Shown piece after piece: positions 1 to 9,063 of a DNA stretch of 64,000 nucleotides. The first letter of the stretch is position 1, and each line of letters begins with the position of its first letter. Under the pieces are notes generated by a model. The model searched no databases and was not told the DNA's origin. It was given only the letters and a program-made list of their open reading frames with translations. A program made the position numbers and the translations under genes. Source of the DNA: Pseudomonas viciae (lineage in GTDB: Bacteria > Pseudomonadota > Gammaproteobacteria > Pseudomonadales > Pseudomonadaceae); the NCBI RefSeq assembly GCF_004786035.1, contig NZ_CP035088.1, positions 3,074,001 through 3,138,000 on the forward strand, in the 5' to 3' direction.

Positions 1-680
1 CCGACACCGTGGCGGTCTACGCCAACACCGCTCGCTCTTTCAAACCCAACACCGGTGCCAGCCTCCAAGGGGGCGGGTTCAAGCCGGAGGAGGGCAAGTC
101 CTACGAAATGGGCGTCAAGTGGGAAGCGCTGGATCGTCAGTTGAGCGTCGACGCGGCGATCTACCAGATCGAAAAGCGCAACGTGCTCACGCCCGACCCA
201 CTGGATTCCACATTCAACGTGGCCGCCGGCGAAGTGCGCAGCCGTGGTTTTGACCTGAACGTGGCGGGCAACCTCACGCCACAATGGCGCATGATCGGTG
301 GCTACGCCTATGTGGACGCCGAGGTGACCAAGGACATTAATATCCCGACCGGCACCCGCCTGCTCAACGTGCCCCGGAACACCTTCAGCCTGTTGAACGT
401 CTACGAGTTCCAGGATGGCGGTCTCAAAGGCCTGGGCCTGGGGCTGGGCGGCAAGTACGTCGGCGAGCGGGCCGGCAACACGGCGGCCAACGCCTTTACC
501 ATGGACAGCTACACCGTCGTCGACCTGCTCGGCTACTACAAGGTCAACGAGCGGATTCGCCTCAACCTGGACCTGAAGAACCTGTTCGACGCCGATTATG
601 AAGAAGGCGCGTTTGGTGGCGTCTACGCCTATCCAGGCGCACCGCGGACGGTGCAGGCCGGGATCTCCTACACGCTCTGA
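1..680 (+). CDS. TonB-dependent siderophore receptor, C-terminal part (5' end outside window)
   Basis: This is the 3' end of a gene for an outer-membrane ferric-siderophore receptor; the reading frame is already open at the window edge (first full codon at base 3). The visible 226 or so residues are the last beta strands of a 22-stranded barrel. Typical receptor sequence is present: YANTARSFKPNTG near the start, ARS/SYEMGVKW strands, and a C-terminal strand ending in an aromatic-rich GAPRTVQAGISYTL. Such receptors usually take up iron chelates with energy from TonB-ExbBD. The ligand cannot be told from this fragment. A strong hairpin terminator follows directly at 697-729. Confidence 0.9.
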   Translation, partial: DTVAVYANTARSFKPNTGASLQGGGFKPEEGKSYEMGVKWEALDRQLSVDAAIYQIEKRNVLTPDPLDSTFNVAAGEVRSRGFDLNVAGNLTPQWRMIGGYAYVDAEVTKDINIPTGTRLLNVPRNTFSLLNVYEFQDGGLKGLGLGLGGKYVGERAGNTAANAFTMDSYTVVDLLGYYKVNERIRLNLDLKNLFDADYEEGAFGGVYAYPGAPRTVQAGISYTL

Positions 681-696
681 GTCCAATGCTTCATGG

Positions 697-729
697 AAAC
701 CCCGCAGGCTCAGCCTCCGGGGTTTTTCT
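697..729 (+). terminator. Rho-independent terminator after the TonB receptor
   Basis: AAACCCC (697-703) pairs with GGGGTTT (719-725), with an inner AGGC/GCCT stem, and a T-rich run follows. It lies 17 bases after the receptor stop codon and directly before the end of the convergent SDR gene. Confidence 0.85.
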
Positions 730-732
730 TTT

Positions 733-1466
733 TTACCACTTGCCGGTACTCATCCCGCCATCCACTGGCAATATCGCGCCGGTGGTAAAATCCGCGCCCG
801 CCAGGTACAGCACGGCCTCGGCAATTTCCTCGATGGTGCCCACCCGACCGGCAGGGGCCAGGTTGTTGAGGAACTCGCGGTGCGCCGGATCATGCATCGG
901 CGTGTCGATGATGCCGGGGGCGACGGCGTTGACCTTGATGTTGTGGGGGACAGTTCCAGTGCCAGGGCACGGGTCATCTGGTTGACGCCGCCCTTGATCA
1001 ACACCGGCAACGCCGCTGGCACCTGGATGTTCGGTTGCAGGGCCACAGCGGCGGAGATGTTGATGATGAAACCTTGCTGGCGGCCAATCATGTGGGCGGC
1101 GGCAGCCTGGCTGGCGTAGACGAGCCCTTTGAGGTTGGTGTCCAGCAGCGCGTCCAGGTCCTGGGGGCTGTATTCGACGAAGGGTTTTGGCAGGAAGAAC
1201 CCCGCGTTGTTCACCAGCCCGTCCACGGCACCGAACGCCTTGATGGCTTGGGTAATGAGGGTGGCGGAAGTGGCCGGATCGGCGACATCGCCGGCCACGC
1301 CGATGAAGCTGGCCGGGTGCCCGAGTTGGCCGGCGGCATCGTCCAGGCCAGATTGGGAACGGGCGTTGCCCACCACGTTATAGCCATGATCGAGAAATGC
1401 CTTGACCAAGCCAAGGCCGATGCCGCTGGAGGCGCCGGTGATGATGACGGTTTTGTTGAGGCTCAT
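733..1466 (-). pseudogene. SDR-family oxidoreductase broken by a one-base frameshift
   Basis: This encodes a short-chain dehydrogenase/reductase: Rossmann motif TGASSGIG near residue 10, NNAG, and a catalytic Ser-Tyr region (INISAAV, then YASQAAAAHMIG nearby). After ALALELSP the frame breaks. The usual family continuation (HNIKVNAVAPGIIDTPMHD, ending in PVDGGMSTGKW) is present but one frame over. The break lies in a run of five G bases on the plus strand (945-949); one more base there would restore a 244-residue protein that stops at 733. The start at 1466 is chosen because AGGAG sits seven bases before it. It is either a recent loss-of-function mutation or a homopolymer sequencing error. Substrate unknown. 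Confidence 0.85.
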
Positions 1467-1641
1467 GATTGAACTCCTGATCACGTTGAGTGGAAACCGT
1501 TGCGCCTGGGGGGCGGTGGTTGAGATCAGGGTATTGATGTGTTGTGGGTTGATAAATGGGGGTTCTGGTATTTGAGTTGATACCTCATGTAATCAATTTT
1601 TATGTTCACCACCCGCTCCCACAGGAGTCATCATCAGGCAC

Positions 1642-1669
1642 AAAAAAGCCCGGTCAATCGGACCGGGCT
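1642..1669 (-). terminator. Terminator of the tautomerase gene
   Basis: AGCCCGGTC (1647-1655) pairs with GACCGGGCT (1661-1669). Read on the minus strand, the stem is followed by six T residues, just after the tautomerase stop codon at 1685. Confidence 0.85.
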
Positions 1670-1684
1670 CGGAAGTTTAGAACG

Positions 1685-1891
1685 TCATTCCTTGGGCAGA
1701 CTTCGATACTCAGTCGTGGTGATCCCCGCATACCCCCAGTTATCCGTATCAACCTCCTCGATCACGATATGGGTCAAGTGTGGGTCCTTGCCCAGCACGC
1801 GCTGGAGGGTTTCGGTGATTTCGGCAATCACCTGGGCTTTCTGCTCGCGGGTAACGCCGTCGCGGGTAATACGTACATTGACGAAGGGCAT
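1685..1891 (-). CDS. 4-oxalocrotonate tautomerase family protein
   Basis: This 68-residue protein has the size and fold signature of the 4-oxalocrotonate tautomerase/PptA family. It begins Met-Pro-Phe-Val; in this family the Met is removed and Pro1 acts as the general base for keto-enol tautomerisation. The VIEEV-Trp-Gly-Tyr segment matches the hydrophobic active-site region. The protein should be cytoplasmic and oligomeric. It is a single-gene unit with its own terminator and is transcribed away from a LysR regulator, which may control it. The natural substrate cannot be inferred: there is no meta-cleavage pathway beside it. Confidence 0.85.
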   Translation of the reverse strand: MPFVNVRITRDGVTREQKAQVIAEITETLQRVLGKDPHLTHIVIEEVDTDNWGYAGITTTEYRSLPKE

Positions 1892-2018
1892 GTTGCACTC
1901 CTGCTCGTGGGAAATGAGCGCAGGATGTTTCCCGCGCAGCTGGGGCCACTATATTTATACGCTCGCGGCTGATAAACAGGCGCCTGGGATCTTCAGTTGA
2001 TACGCGGTGTAATGAATC

Positions 2019-2942
2019 ATGAAGCGGCATTTCGAAGACTTGCAGTTGGGCAGCATAGAGCTGTTTTGCCTGGCGGCCGAGGCGGGCAGTTTCACCGCGG
2101 CGGCCCAGGCGGCGGGCGTTACCCCGGCGGCGGTGAGCCGTTCGATCTTTCGCCTGGAGGAGCGCCTGGGCTCGCGCCTTTTTGTGCGAACTACGCGCAG
2201 CATCCGCCTGACCGAAGCCGGCAAGACCTATTTTGAGCAGTGTCGGCAGGCGTTGACCCAGTTGGTCGAGGCGCAACAGGAGATGATGGGCGCGCAATCA
2301 GTGCCGTCCGGGCTACTGCGCATCAGCCTGCCCACTACGTACGCTCATCACCGGATCCTGCCCTTGCTGCCGGCCTTTCGGACGTTGTACCCGCAAGTGA
2401 CGGTGGACCTGCACTTGAGCAATCGAAACATCGACTTCGTGGCCGAGGGTTATGACCTGGCGATCCGGGTGCGCGCCCAGCCGGACTCTTCCTTGATCGC
2501 CCGGTTGCTGGAAGACGCGAAACTGGTGGTAGTCGCGGCACCGGACTACCTGCACAAGGCCGGCACGCCACAGGTTCTTGAAGACCTGGCCGATCACGAG
2601 TGCATCCAGTTCGAACTGCCCAGCAGCGGGCGACGGATTTCCTGGTTGTTCGATGTCGATGGCAAGGAGCGGGAGGTATTCGGCCAGGGTGGCTATTGCT
2701 GTTCGGATGATGTGCTGGGCGGGGTGACATTGGCCAAGCATGGCGCGGGGTTGTTCCAGACCTACAGATTTATCGTCGAACAGGAGCTGGCGGACGGTCG
2801 CCTGGTAGAGGTCCTGCAGCCCTTCGCGGGCCGCTCACGTCCTTTCACCTTGCTCTACCCCCACGGCCGCTACATGCCGCAACGGGTGCGGGCCTTCGTG
2901 GATTTTCTCTTGCAGCATCGCGAACAGTGGGCGGGAGCCTGA
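2019..2942 (+). CDS. LysR-family transcriptional regulator
   Basis: This 307-residue LysR-type regulator has an N-terminal winged helix-turn-helix (about residues 7-65; GSFTAAAQAAGVTPAAVSR, then LEERLGSRLFVRTTR) and a periplasmic-binding-protein-like effector domain (about 95-300). It is divergent from the tautomerase gene with 127 bases between the starts, the usual place for autoregulation and control of the partner. ISLPTTYAHHRILPLLPAF starts the effector domain, as in the CrgA-like group often linked to quinone or aromatic responses. The inducer is unknown. Confidence 0.9.
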   Translation: MKRHFEDLQLGSIELFCLAAEAGSFTAAAQAAGVTPAAVSRSIFRLEERLGSRLFVRTTRSIRLTEAGKTYFEQCRQALTQLVEAQQEMMGAQSVPSGLLRISLPTTYAHHRILPLLPAFRTLYPQVTVDLHLSNRNIDFVAEGYDLAIRVRAQPDSSLIARLLEDAKLVVVAAPDYLHKAGTPQVLEDLADHECIQFELPSSGRRISWLFDVDGKEREVFGQGGYCCSDDVLGGVTLAKHGAGLFQTYRFIVEQELADGRLVEVLQPFAGRSRPFTLLYPHGRYMPQRVRAFVDFLLQHREQWAGA

Positions 2943-2967
2943 CGATAACTTCGGGCCAAGGCGTTCC

Positions 2968-3027
2968 CTGTGGCGAGGGAGCTTGCTCCCGCCTGAGTGC
3001 GAAGCGCTCAGCAGAAGCTCGCCACAG
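2968..3027. repeat. REP-type palindrome (GTGGCGAG class)
   Basis: CTGTGGCGAG and CTCGCCACAG flank GGGAGCTTGCTCCC and form a long interrupted hairpin. The same core recurs at many gene ends in this window. Here it lies between the LysR stop and the convergent NTF2-like gene. Confidence 0.85.
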
Positions 3028-3050
3028 AAAACACCTGAGTCAACCTAATA

Positions 3051-3485
3051 TCAGAACCGAAACGCCTGACGACCAATCAGCAACCACTTGCCATTTTTCT
3101 GCTTCTGCCAGATCTGGAAGTTCTCGATTTCGGTGGGAACCACTTCAGTACCCTTGAGCGCCTGCGCCGAGAAATGGTTACGCACCAGCGCCACATCGCC
3201 AGACAGGGTGATTTTCTGGTTCTTCATTTCCAGGGTCTTGAACGCGCTCTTGCCGGTTTCGATGTCGGCGATGAAGGCTTTTTTGTCCTGGATGTTCCCG
3301 CTGGAGTGCCCGTAGGTCAGGTTTTCGGCGGCCAATGCCTGCAGTTGTGGGATGTCTTTGTGCAGCATGGCTTGGGTCAGGTGCTCGACGGCCTGGGCCA
3401 CGTCTTGCTCGGGCGATGAAGTGGCTGCCGCTGCGTAGCCGCTGAACAGGCACAGGAAGCTGATGACCAGTGTGGTTTTTTTCAT
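3051..3485 (-). CDS. Secreted NTF2-like (SnoaL/DUF4440-type) protein
   Basis: This 144-residue protein has a clear signal peptide (MKKTTLVISFLCLFSGYAAA, cleavage near residue 20) and an NTF2-like fold of the SnoaL/DUF4440 type (about residues 25-144; AVEHLTQAMLHKDIPQLQALA, then LVRNHFSAQ and NFQIWQKQNGKWLLIGRQ-like strands). The start at 3485 is preferred because AAGGAA precedes it and a signal peptide follows. Members of this family range from ketosteroid-isomerase-like enzymes to small-molecule binding proteins; the role here is unknown. It stands alone with no operon partner. Confidence 0.8.
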   Translation of the reverse strand: MKKTTLVISFLCLFSGYAAAATSSPEQDVAQAVEHLTQAMLHKDIPQLQALAAENLTYGHSSGNIQDKKAFIADIETGKSAFKTLEMKNQKITLSGDVALVRNHFSAQALKGTEVVPTEIENFQIWQKQKNGKWLLIGRQAFRF

Positions 3486-3640
3486 GGGGATTTCCTTATT
3501 TTTGTAGGTATCGGGAACTGAGGAGCGGTTTTGCGTCGCCCTCATCGGTCATCGTACAACTTGTCTGGGGCGACGGGAATAGGCAGGTCGTTGGTCCACT
3601 GGCAAAATCCAGCCAGGGGGTAGGGTGGGGCTTGTGCAAT

Positions 3641-3668
3641 GTGGCGAGGGAGCAAGCTGCCTCGCCAC
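3641..3668. repeat. REP-type palindrome
   Basis: GTGGCGAGG and CCTCGCCAC form a hairpin around AGCAAGCTG, just downstream of the minus-strand LysR gene that ends at 3702. Confidence 0.8.
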
Positions 3669-3701
3669 GGATCTCACATGTCACAACGTTGCTGGCGGCC
3701 T

Positions 3702-4598
3702 TCACAACCCCTCTCGAACCGCCCCCCGAATCCCCTCCAACAACATGGTAAACGCCGGGTTGTCGTTGTCCTGGCGCCACACCAGGTGCAACTCGCTCTG
3801 CACCCCTTCGCCGAGGTCGATCTCGCGAAACACCACCTGCTTGAACACCACGCTGGTGGCGCATCGCGGCACCAGTGCCAGGCCCATGCCGGCGTTGACC
3901 AGCGCCAGGATCGTCAGCGACGACCCCAGCCATTGCACGAATTGCGGCGCGACCCGGGCCGAGCGCAGCATGCCGGTGAGCAGTTCGTTGAAGGGCGGGT
4001 AGGCGGAATGGGAGTACATGAGGAACGGTTGACCGTCCAGGTCCTGGACGCCCACGGTCTTGGCATTGGCCAGCGGATGTCCGGCAGGCACCGCCAGTAC
4101 GAAGGGCTCACGCACCAGGCATTCGGTGGCGTAACCGGTTTCCAGGAGTGGCGAACGGACGATCCCCAGGTCGATGCGCCGGGCGCGCAGGGCTTCGTGT
4201 TGCTGGTAGGTGTTCATTTCCGCCAGGACGATCTTCACTTGGGGCTGTTTCAGCCGCGCCTCGGCAATCACCTTGGGTAAAAACTCATACACCGCACTGC
4301 CGACGAAGCTGATGGTGACCGAGCCAATGTCGCCTTGGGCAAAACGTTTGGCGGCTACGGCAGCTTGTTGCGCCTGTTCCAACAGGTTCTGCGCCTCGAT
4401 GAAAAACGCCCGGCCGGCGGCGGTGAGCGCCACGCTGCGGGTACTGCGGGTGAACAGTTCGACACCGAGGTGGTGTTCCAGCAATTGGATCTGCCGGCTC
4501 AGTGGTGGCTGGGTCATGTTCAGGCGTTCGGCGGCGCGACGGAAGTTGAGTTCGGTCGCCACCGTGGTGAAGCAGCGCAGCTGGGCCAGTTCAAACAT
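3702..4598 (-). CDS. LysR-family regulator of the sugar-acid operon
   Basis: This 298-residue LysR regulator has its helix-turn-helix at about residues 1-60 (FTTVATELNFRRAAERLNMTQPPLSRQ) and an effector-binding domain from about 90 onward. The start at 4598 begins the standard MFELAQLRCF N-terminus; an upstream extension of the frame lacks family similarity. It is divergent from the MFS transporter, with 107 bases between, and so probably controls the transporter and glucarate dehydratase family genes. The RLNMTQPPLSRQI helix is close to regulators of aromatic or sugar-acid catabolism. The effector is probably the sugar acid or a product of it, by inference from position. Confidence 0.9.
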   Translation of the reverse strand: MFELAQLRCFTTVATELNFRRAAERLNMTQPPLSRQIQLLEHHLGVELFTRSTRSVALTAAGRAFFIEAQNLLEQAQQAAVAAKRFAQGDIGSVTISFVGSAVYEFLPKVIAEARLKQPQVKIVLAEMNTYQQHEALRARRIDLGIVRSPLLETGYATECLVREPFVLAVPAGHPLANAKTVGVQDLDGQPFLMYSHSAYPPFNELLTGMLRSARVAPQFVQWLGSSLTILALVNAGMGLALVPRCATSVVFKQVVFREIDLGEGVQSELHLVWRQDNDNPAFTMLLEGIRGAVREGL

Positions 4599-4705
4599 TG
4601 ATTCAATCCAGGTATCAATCAAGTGCCAAGTTAGATTAGACGGGAACAATCCACCACGTCCATCATCGTCCCGTTCCCCACAAAAACAACGATCGGGAGG
4701 CACCC

Positions 4706-6103
4706 TTGAATAACGTAACGGACTCCACCCATGACAGCACCCTGGCGCTCGCGGCGGCCAAGGTCAAACGTCATGTACTGCCGCTGGTGGTGGTGATGTT
4801 CATCGTCAACTACATCGACCGGGTCAACATCGGCTTTGTGCGCAGTCACCTGGAAACCGACCTGGGTATCGGCGCCGCCGCCTACGGGCTAGGTGCCGGG
4901 CTGTTCTTCGTCGGCTATGCGCTGTTCGAAGTACCGTCCAATATGCTGCTGCAACGCTACGGCGCCCGGGCGTGGCTGACGCGCATCATGTTCACCTGGG
5001 GCGCAGCGGCGATGGCCATGGCCTTTGTGCGCGGCGAAACCAGCTTCTATGTGCTGCGCTTCATCCTTGGCGCGGCGGAGGCGGGGTTCTTTCCCGGCAT
5101 CATCTACTACTTCACCCAATGGCTGCCCGCTAACGAACGCGGCAAGGCCATGGCGATTTTCCTCAGCGGTTCCGCCATCGCCTCGGTGATCTCCGGCCCG
5201 GTGTCTGGCGCATTGCTGCACCTCAGCGGGCTGGGCCTGCACGGTTGGCAGTGGATGTTCCTGATCGAGGGCTTTGCTTCCATCGTGTTGTGCGGGTTCG
5301 TCTGGTTCTGGCTGCAATCCCATCCGAGCCAGGCCAAATGGTTGACCGACGACGAGAAAACCGTGCTGATCGCCGCCATTGCCGAAGAGCAACGGGCCCG
5401 GGAAGCCGCGCAGGTGATCAAGCCGTCGATGTTCAAGTTGCTGGCCGACCGGCAGATCGCGCTGTTCTGCTTCATCTACTTCTCCATCGCCCTGACTATC
5501 TACGGCGCCACGTTCTGGCTGCCGAGCATGATCAAGAAAATGGGCAACCTGGGGGACTTTCAGGTCGGCTTGTTCAACTCCATTCCATGGATCATTTCCA
5601 TCGTGGCGATGTACGGCTTCGCCGCCCTGGCCGGCAAATGGAAATTCCAGCAGGCCTGGGTCGCGGTGACGCTGGTGATCGCCGCGTTCGGCATGTTCAT
5701 GTCCACCACCGGCGGGCCGATTTTCGCCTTCGTCGCGATCTGTTTTGCGGCGATCGGTTTCAAGGCGGCATCGGCGTTGTTCTGGCCGATTCCCCAGGGT
5801 TACCTGGATGCGCGCATCGCGGCGGCGGTGATTGCCTTGATCAACTCCATCGGCAACCTTGGCGGCTTCGTCGCGCCTACGGCGTTTGGTTTCCTGGAGC
5901 AGACCACCGGTTCCATCGAGGGTGGCCTGTATGGATTGGCCATCACCTCGCTGGTCGCCGCCGTGGTGATCTTTTTCGCCCGCACCGCGCCGAAGCGCGA
6001 CACCCCGGACTCACTGTCCGGCCGGCCTGAAACCGTTACTGAAGTCGATCAGCCGCAGACACGTCAAGCCTTGAACCCTGGCCCATCGGGAGCCGCTGTA
6101 TGA
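4706..6103 (+). CDS. MFS anion:cation symporter, probable aldarate/sugar-acid transporter
   Basis: This 465-residue inner-membrane transporter belongs to the anion:cation symporter group of the major facilitator superfamily, with about 12 membrane segments. The signature NYIDRVNIGFV follows the first helix, and the GARAWLTRIMFTWGAAA loop is typical of glucarate/galactarate and phthalate transporters. The start is TTG at 4706 with GGGAGG six bases before it. Its stop overlaps the ATG of the next gene by four bases (ATGA at 6100), so the two are translationally coupled. This pairs substrate uptake with the glucarate dehydratase family enzyme. Confidence 0.9.
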   Translation: MNNVTDSTHDSTLALAAAKVKRHVLPLVVVMFIVNYIDRVNIGFVRSHLETDLGIGAAAYGLGAGLFFVGYALFEVPSNMLLQRYGARAWLTRIMFTWGAAAMAMAFVRGETSFYVLRFILGAAEAGFFPGIIYYFTQWLPANERGKAMAIFLSGSAIASVISGPVSGALLHLSGLGLHGWQWMFLIEGFASIVLCGFVWFWLQSHPSQAKWLTDDEKTVLIAAIAEEQRAREAAQVIKPSMFKLLADRQIALFCFIYFSIALTIYGATFWLPSMIKKMGNLGDFQVGLFNSIPWIISIVAMYGFAALAGKWKFQQAWVAVTLVIAAFGMFMSTTGGPIFAFVAICFAAIGFKAASALFWPIPQGYLDARIAAAVIALINSIGNLGGFVAPTAFGFLEQTTGSIEGGLYGLAITSLVAAVVIFFARTAPKRDTPDSLSGRPETVTEVDQPQTRQALNPGPSGAAV

Positions 6104-7374
6104 AGATCAAACGCGTCACTGTCACACCCATTGCGTTTCGCGATCCACCGTTGCTCAACGCCAGCGGTATCCACGAGCCGTACGCGTTGCGCTCGATCAT
6201 CGAAATCGAGAGCGACAACGGTTACATCGGCCTCGGCGAGAGCTACGGCGATGCCCCGGCCCTGGCGATCCAACAGCAACTACAAAGTCAGTTGATCGGC
6301 CTGGACCCGTTCAACCTCAATCAGTTACGGGCCATCGTCCAGGCCACCGTGGCCGCCCATAAACCGGCCAGCGTCGCCGGGGCCGAACTGGCGCCGGGCT
6401 CCCATGCGAGCAAGGCGGTGAGCAATGCTTATTCGGCGTTTGAGGTGGCCTGCCTGGACCTGCAGGCCCATTACTTGAATGTGCCGCTGGTGGATCTGCT
6501 GGGTGGCGCGATTCGCGATGAGATTCCGTTCAGCGCGTATCTGTTTTTCAAGTATGCCGAGCACATCGATTCGCCGTATCCACCGGACAGCTGGGGCGAG
6601 GCGCTCAACGAACAGCAAATCGTTGCCCAGGCCCGGCGGATGATCGAGGACTATGGTTTCAAGAGCATCAAGCTCAAGGCCGGCGCCCTCGATCCGGAGC
6701 ATGAAGTGGCGTGCATCAAAGCGCTGAAACGGGCGTTTCCCGGCTATCCGTTGCGCATCGACCCCAATGGCAACTGGTCCCTGGAAACCTCCATTCGCAT
6801 GGCTGAACTGCTGGGCGATGACCTGCAATATTACGAAGACCCGACGCCGGGGCTGGAGGGTATGGCCGAACTGCACAAACGTACGGGCCTGCCGCTGGCG
6901 ACCAACATGGTGGTCACCGATTTCGACGAGTTTCGTCGCAGCGTCGCGCTGAACAGCGTGCAGATTGTGCTGGCGGACCATCATTACTGGGGCGGCCTGC
7001 GGGACACCCAGGCCTTGGCGAAGATGTGCGGCACTTTTGGCCTGGGTGTGTCGATGCACTCGAACTCGCACCTGGGCATCAGCCTGATGGCCATGGCCCA
7101 TGTGGCGGCGGCGGTGCCGAACCTGGACTACGCCTGCGACACCCATTACCCGTGGCAGGAGCCGGATGAGGAGGTGATCAAGGGGGGCAAGCTGCCGATC
7201 GTCAACGGCTGCGTGAAAATCACCCGTGCGCCGGGTCTGGGTTTGGAGCTGGACCGGGATCAACTGGGCAAGCTGCATGACCAGTTTCTCAGTTGCGGCA
7301 TCCGCCAGCGTGATGATGTGCGGCAGATGCAGCGCTACCGGCCGGACTGGAAAACCGTCAAGCCGAGGTTTTGA
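6100..7374 (+). CDS. Glucarate dehydratase family protein (enolase superfamily)
   Basis: This 424-residue enzyme of the enolase superfamily probably dehydrates an acid sugar to a keto-deoxy sugar acid. The catalytic K-x-K motif (SIKLKAG, about residues 190-195), metal ligands in RIDPNGNWS and YYEDPTPG, and a catalytic His in SMHSNSHLG are all present. The MVVTDFDEFRRSVAL and ADHHYWGG segments resemble glucarate dehydratase, but the sequence around LADHHYW differs from classical GudD (LADPHFW), so the substrate may be another aldarate. It forms a two-gene operon with the MFS transporter. No keto-deoxy-glucarate dehydratase gene is nearby, so later steps must be encoded elsewhere. Confidence 0.85.
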   Translation: MKIKRVTVTPIAFRDPPLLNASGIHEPYALRSIIEIESDNGYIGLGESYGDAPALAIQQQLQSQLIGLDPFNLNQLRAIVQATVAAHKPASVAGAELAPGSHASKAVSNAYSAFEVACLDLQAHYLNVPLVDLLGGAIRDEIPFSAYLFFKYAEHIDSPYPPDSWGEALNEQQIVAQARRMIEDYGFKSIKLKAGALDPEHEVACIKALKRAFPGYPLRIDPNGNWSLETSIRMAELLGDDLQYYEDPTPGLEGMAELHKRTGLPLATNMVVTDFDEFRRSVALNSVQIVLADHHYWGGLRDTQALAKMCGTFGLGVSMHSNSHLGISLMAMAHVAAAVPNLDYACDTHYPWQEPDEEVIKGGKLPIVNGCVKITRAPGLGLELDRDQLGKLHDQFLSCGIRQRDDVRQMQRYRPDWKTVKPRF

Positions 7375-7404
7375 ACCCTAGGCGGAGGGCCTGCTGCGCA
7401 GGCC

Positions 7405-7451
7405 AGCGGGAGCAAGCTCCTGTGGCGAGGGGATAAATCTCCTCGCCACAG
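7405..7451. repeat. REP-type palindrome
   Basis: A GGGAGCAAGCTCC core is followed by TGTGGCGAGG...CCTCGCCACA. It lies after the dehydratase gene. The rest of the spacer up to the porin start at 7673 (about 220 bases) shows no convincing gene. Confidence 0.85.
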
Positions 7452-7672
7452 TTAACCAATATTCAGTAACACCATCGGCGTGCCTCCCAGGCCGCCCTGC
7501 GACCCACACCCAAAGTCTCGCGCCCGGCGCCATCAGAGTCTTACACCCAAACTGCCGCGCCGGGCCGGCGCTCCCAAAGCATCCGCCAATTGCCTCCAAG
7601 GCAGCGTATGACGCGGCCTGTGGCCTTTCGATAATCGCCTCCGACATCCAGTCCCCTGTTGCGGAGCGCGCC

Positions 7673-8857
7673 ATGCACAACAATAAAAATACCCGCCAAC
7701 GTTTTTTACCTGCGGTCATCGCCGGTCTTTCGACCCTGGGCCTGACGCCTTGGGCCCAGGCCGAAATCATGCTGTACGACAAGGACCAGACCACTTTCTC
7801 CACTGACGGTTACATCAACGCCTTTTACGTCAACAGCGACGTGGACCGGGCAGGGGAGCAGTTCGACCGTCGGCAGGCGCGGGTCAAGATGGGTTTCTTG
7901 CCCAACTACCTGGGCTTCAACATGGGCAAGCAGGTCGATGACCTCAAGCTCGGCGCCCGTGCCTCGTTCTGGGTGACCATCAACGACAGCGAAACCAACG
8001 GCACCGACACCGCCATCGACGTGCGGCAGTTCTACGGCACCGTCGCCAACCCGGAGTGGGGCGAGGTGTTGATCGGCAAGGACTTCGGCCTGTTCGCCCG
8101 CTCCAACATCCTGCTCGATGAACTGTTGGCCGGTTACGGCCAGGTCAGCGACACCTTGGGCCTGGTGGACGGCGGTGGCGTGTCATTCGGCAACATCGGC
8201 AGCGGCTACCCTTATCCGTTCCCGACTTCGCAGATCACTTACCGCACTCCGGTGATGGACGGCTTGCGAGTCGCAGTGGGCATCATGGATCCGGTGGACA
8301 CCAACGACAGCAGCGCCACCGGCAAGGCCTACCAGGAAAACCCGCGCACCGAGAGTGAGATCACCTACCAGTTCGACCTCGCCGGGGCGAAGATCTACAG
8401 CTGGCTCAACGGCAGCTACCAGACCTCGGACAACACCGACTCCACTGTCGAATCGGTCACCTCCAAAGGCCTGGGTTATGGCGTCCAGGCGAAGATGGGC
8501 GGGCTGTCACTCACCGGTTCCGGGTTCCAGGCCAAGGGCATCAACCCGTTCTTCACTAACAACGCCGGTGAAGCGACGTTGCGCAACGTCGACAGCACGG
8601 GTTACCTGTTGCAGGGCTCTTATAAACTGGGCAAGAACCGCCTGGCGCTGTCCTACGGCAAGACCGAGGACGACGGCAATGGCGTGGTGGGCAGCGGCGC
8701 CGATTACGAAACCCGTGGTATCGCGCTGTTCCATGACATCAACGACAACCTCAAGCTCGTGGCCGAATACAACCAGTTCGAAATCAACGGTCACGACACC
8801 AGCGCGCAGAATGAAGACACCGATACCTTTGCGGTGGGGGCGGTGTTGACCTGGTAA
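7673..8857 (+). CDS. Outer-membrane general porin (Gram-negative porin family)
   Basis: This 394-residue porin has a signal peptide (cleaved after WAQA, near residue 30) and a mature beta-barrel of alternating strands ending in an aromatic-type C-terminus (FAVGAVLTW), as required for BAM-dependent insertion. The barrel resembles the OmpC-like porin family of beta- and gamma-proteobacteria more than OprD (GYINAFYVNSDVDRAG, DVRQFYGTVANPEWGEVLIGKDFGLFARSN). GGAG precedes the ATG. It follows the sugar-acid genes on the same strand after a 298-base gap and a REP element, so shared function is possible but shared transcription is unlikely. Confidence 0.85.
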   Translation: MHNNKNTRQRFLPAVIAGLSTLGLTPWAQAEIMLYDKDQTTFSTDGYINAFYVNSDVDRAGEQFDRRQARVKMGFLPNYLGFNMGKQVDDLKLGARASFWVTINDSETNGTDTAIDVRQFYGTVANPEWGEVLIGKDFGLFARSNILLDELLAGYGQVSDTLGLVDGGGVSFGNIGSGYPYPFPTSQITYRTPVMDGLRVAVGIMDPVDTNDSSATGKAYQENPRTESEITYQFDLAGAKIYSWLNGSYQTSDNTDSTVESVTSKGLGYGVQAKMGGLSLTGSGFQAKGINPFFTNNAGEATLRNVDSTGYLLQGSYKLGKNRLALSYGKTEDDGNGVVGSGADYETRGIALFHDINDNLKLVAEYNQFEINGHDTSAQNEDTDTFAVGAVLTW

Positions 8858-8997
8858 AGGCGATTCCCCATCCCTCGCCACAAAAAAGCATTCCCGAGCA
8901 AGCCTGAAGTGTTTTTGTGGTGGCCCCAGCCGTGCGCATCGCGGCCAGGGCCGCCACTGTTCTCCTCCCATGGGAGCCCCCACCCGCTACCCAAGTA

Positions 8998-9029
8998 GCA
9001 TTCGTAGAGCGGACGCGGCTTCGTACACT
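8998..9029 (+). promoter_or_regulatory. Ped-type promoter of the FIST gene: GCATTCG-N19-TACACT
   Basis: GCATTCG (8998-9004) is followed by exactly 19 bases and TACACT (9024-9029), 35 bases before the FIST ATG. The same arrangement occurs upstream of four other genes in this region. CCGCT and AGCGG flank the GCATTCG box as an inverted repeat. It is probably the site of a LuxR-type activator such as AgmR (inference). Confidence 0.6.
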
Positions 9030-9063
9030 CAAGGTTCCTATCACGCACCCGTCGGAGGCGAAG

